From assembly GCF_014174395.1 (NCBI RefSeq), contig NZ_JABEQD010000001.1:248001-312000 (forward strand): a DNA stretch of 64,000 nt, read 5' to 3'. This DNA is from Gluconacetobacter aggeris (GTDB taxonomy: Bacteria > Pseudomonadota > Alphaproteobacteria > Acetobacterales > Acetobacteraceae). Shown here piece after piece: positions 63,577-64,000 of this stretch. The notes beneath the pieces were generated by a model. It worked only from the letters and a program-made list of their open reading frames with translations. It ran no database searches and was not told the origin of the DNA. Every line of letters starts with the position of its first letter. Position 1 is the stretch's first letter. A program made the position numbers and the translations under genes.

Positions 63577-63775
63577 GATGCTCCTCCCTGGCCATTCGTC
63601 GTCATGATAGCCGATCGCCCCCCGAGTCGCCATCTGGCAGGCCGCCCGTCGCCCCGGCTTTCCGAGGCATCATGAAAAACCGATAGAAGCATACAAACTA
63701 TTTAATTCATGGCTTTCCATTTTCATGGCCTGTTCACGCACGTCACAGGACATGAGCGAAATGAAGGACGCTTGC

Positions 63776-64000
63776 ATGATCGACCGCACACCCATCCAGA
63801 CCAGAACGACCTGGGGCGCCCGAATAGCGGCGGCCCTGCTCGCGATAACCATGGCGGCCATGCATGACGCGGCCGCAGCCGACAGCGACGCCGCCGCCCG
63901 GCCCACACAATCGTCTCTGATCGTTTCCTATCGCAGCACGCCAGCCGGACGGCCAGCCCTGCTGCGCACGCTGCGCGCCCAACTGGCACCCCGCCTGCAT
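63776..64000 (+). CDS. putative exported protein, truncated by the window end
   Basis: The frame from ATG 63776 (or 63752/63761 in frame) stays open to the end of the window, 75 codons. AAGGA lies seven bases before 63776. The N-terminus has an Arg pair and a hydrophobic core (IAAALLAITMAAMHDAAAA) typical of a signal peptide. After it comes SLIVSYRSTPAGRPALLRTLRAQL. An AT-rich promoter-like region (63660-63720) precedes it. The family cannot be told from this part. Confidence 0.6.
   Translation, partial: MIDRTPIQTRTTWGARIAAALLAITMAAMHDAAAADSDAAARPTQSSLIVSYRSTPAGRPALLRTLRAQLAPRLH

Noticed and set aside
1-64000. CRISPR arrays and insertion sequences
   Set aside because: No regularly spaced repeats and no transposase-like protein were found; the repeats seen are isolated intergenic hairpin elements.

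Overview
The window is GC-rich (roughly two-thirds G+C) with short intergenic gaps and many ATGA or GTGA stop/start overlaps. Its gene content points to an alphaproteobacterium of the acetic acid bacterium group (Acetobacteraceae, close to Gluconacetobacter/Komagataeibacter). The evidence is an OprB-type porin, thyX instead of thyA, a circularly permuted two-piece tmRNA gene, a short-form HisG, and an ethanolamine ammonia-lyase pair without microcompartment genes. The genus is an inference from style and neighbourhood. I saw no phage genes, transposase or CRISPR array.

Layout. 1-2.6 kb: long AT-rich spacer, then a carbohydrate porin. 2.8-7.3 kb: arginine block argD-argF-ORF-hslO followed by a lipoprotein. 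7.3-12.1 kb: a DsbD/ScsB reductase divergent from helicase hrpB. 12.2-17.4 kb: envelope block with an HtrA protease, a two-component system, a small exported protein and a SIMPL protein, then a DUF188 gene. 17.4-21.2 kb (minus strand): GT9 glycosyltransferase, thrS and infC; infC appears to start at ATA. 21.6-25.2 kb: GT4, two small ORFs, dcd and murA. 25.4-28.8 kb (minus): eutB-eutC-ethanolamine permease. 29.0-33.4 kb: hisG-hisD, infA, maf, RNase E/G-like gene and yacG, then tRNA-Phe. 33.6-35.0 kb: three small stress/membrane-type genes. 35.4-37.9 kb: methionine ABC transporter metQNI. 38.0-44.3 kb (minus): mgtA, an aberrant aquaporin, a VOC protein, class I fumarase and sspB. 44.5-44.8 kb (minus): permuted ssrA beside its ClpXP adaptor sspB. 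44.9-51.8 kb: thyX, MOSC protein, mlaA-mlaC, a GNAT, ettA, a CAT-anticodon tRNA and ppa. 51.9-63.6 kb: a same-strand accessory run. In transcription order it holds a short CobW-like protein, a type I secretion ATPase, an HlyD adaptor, a palindromic repeat block, a Sel1-repeat protein, a 1005-residue two-module glycosyltransferase, an unrecognised 410-residue protein and another GT4. The window ends inside a putative exported protein.

How the parts work together. Most genes are housekeeping. Three groupings are informative: (i) ssrA next to sspB, the tag and the protein that delivers tagged substrates to ClpXP; (ii) HtrA with a two-component system and two exported proteins, which looks like an envelope-quality module; (iii) the 52-63.6 kb run, where a complete inner-membrane half of a type I secretion system sits with large glycosyltransferases and a protein of unknown function. 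The third is the best candidate for an undescribed system: secretion of a glycosylated surface product, or export coupled to surface-glycan assembly. Two families of structured intergenic repeats are also present: a triple-hairpin element in two near-identical copies between convergent genes, and two diverged tandem palindromic modules near 59.2-59.4 kb.
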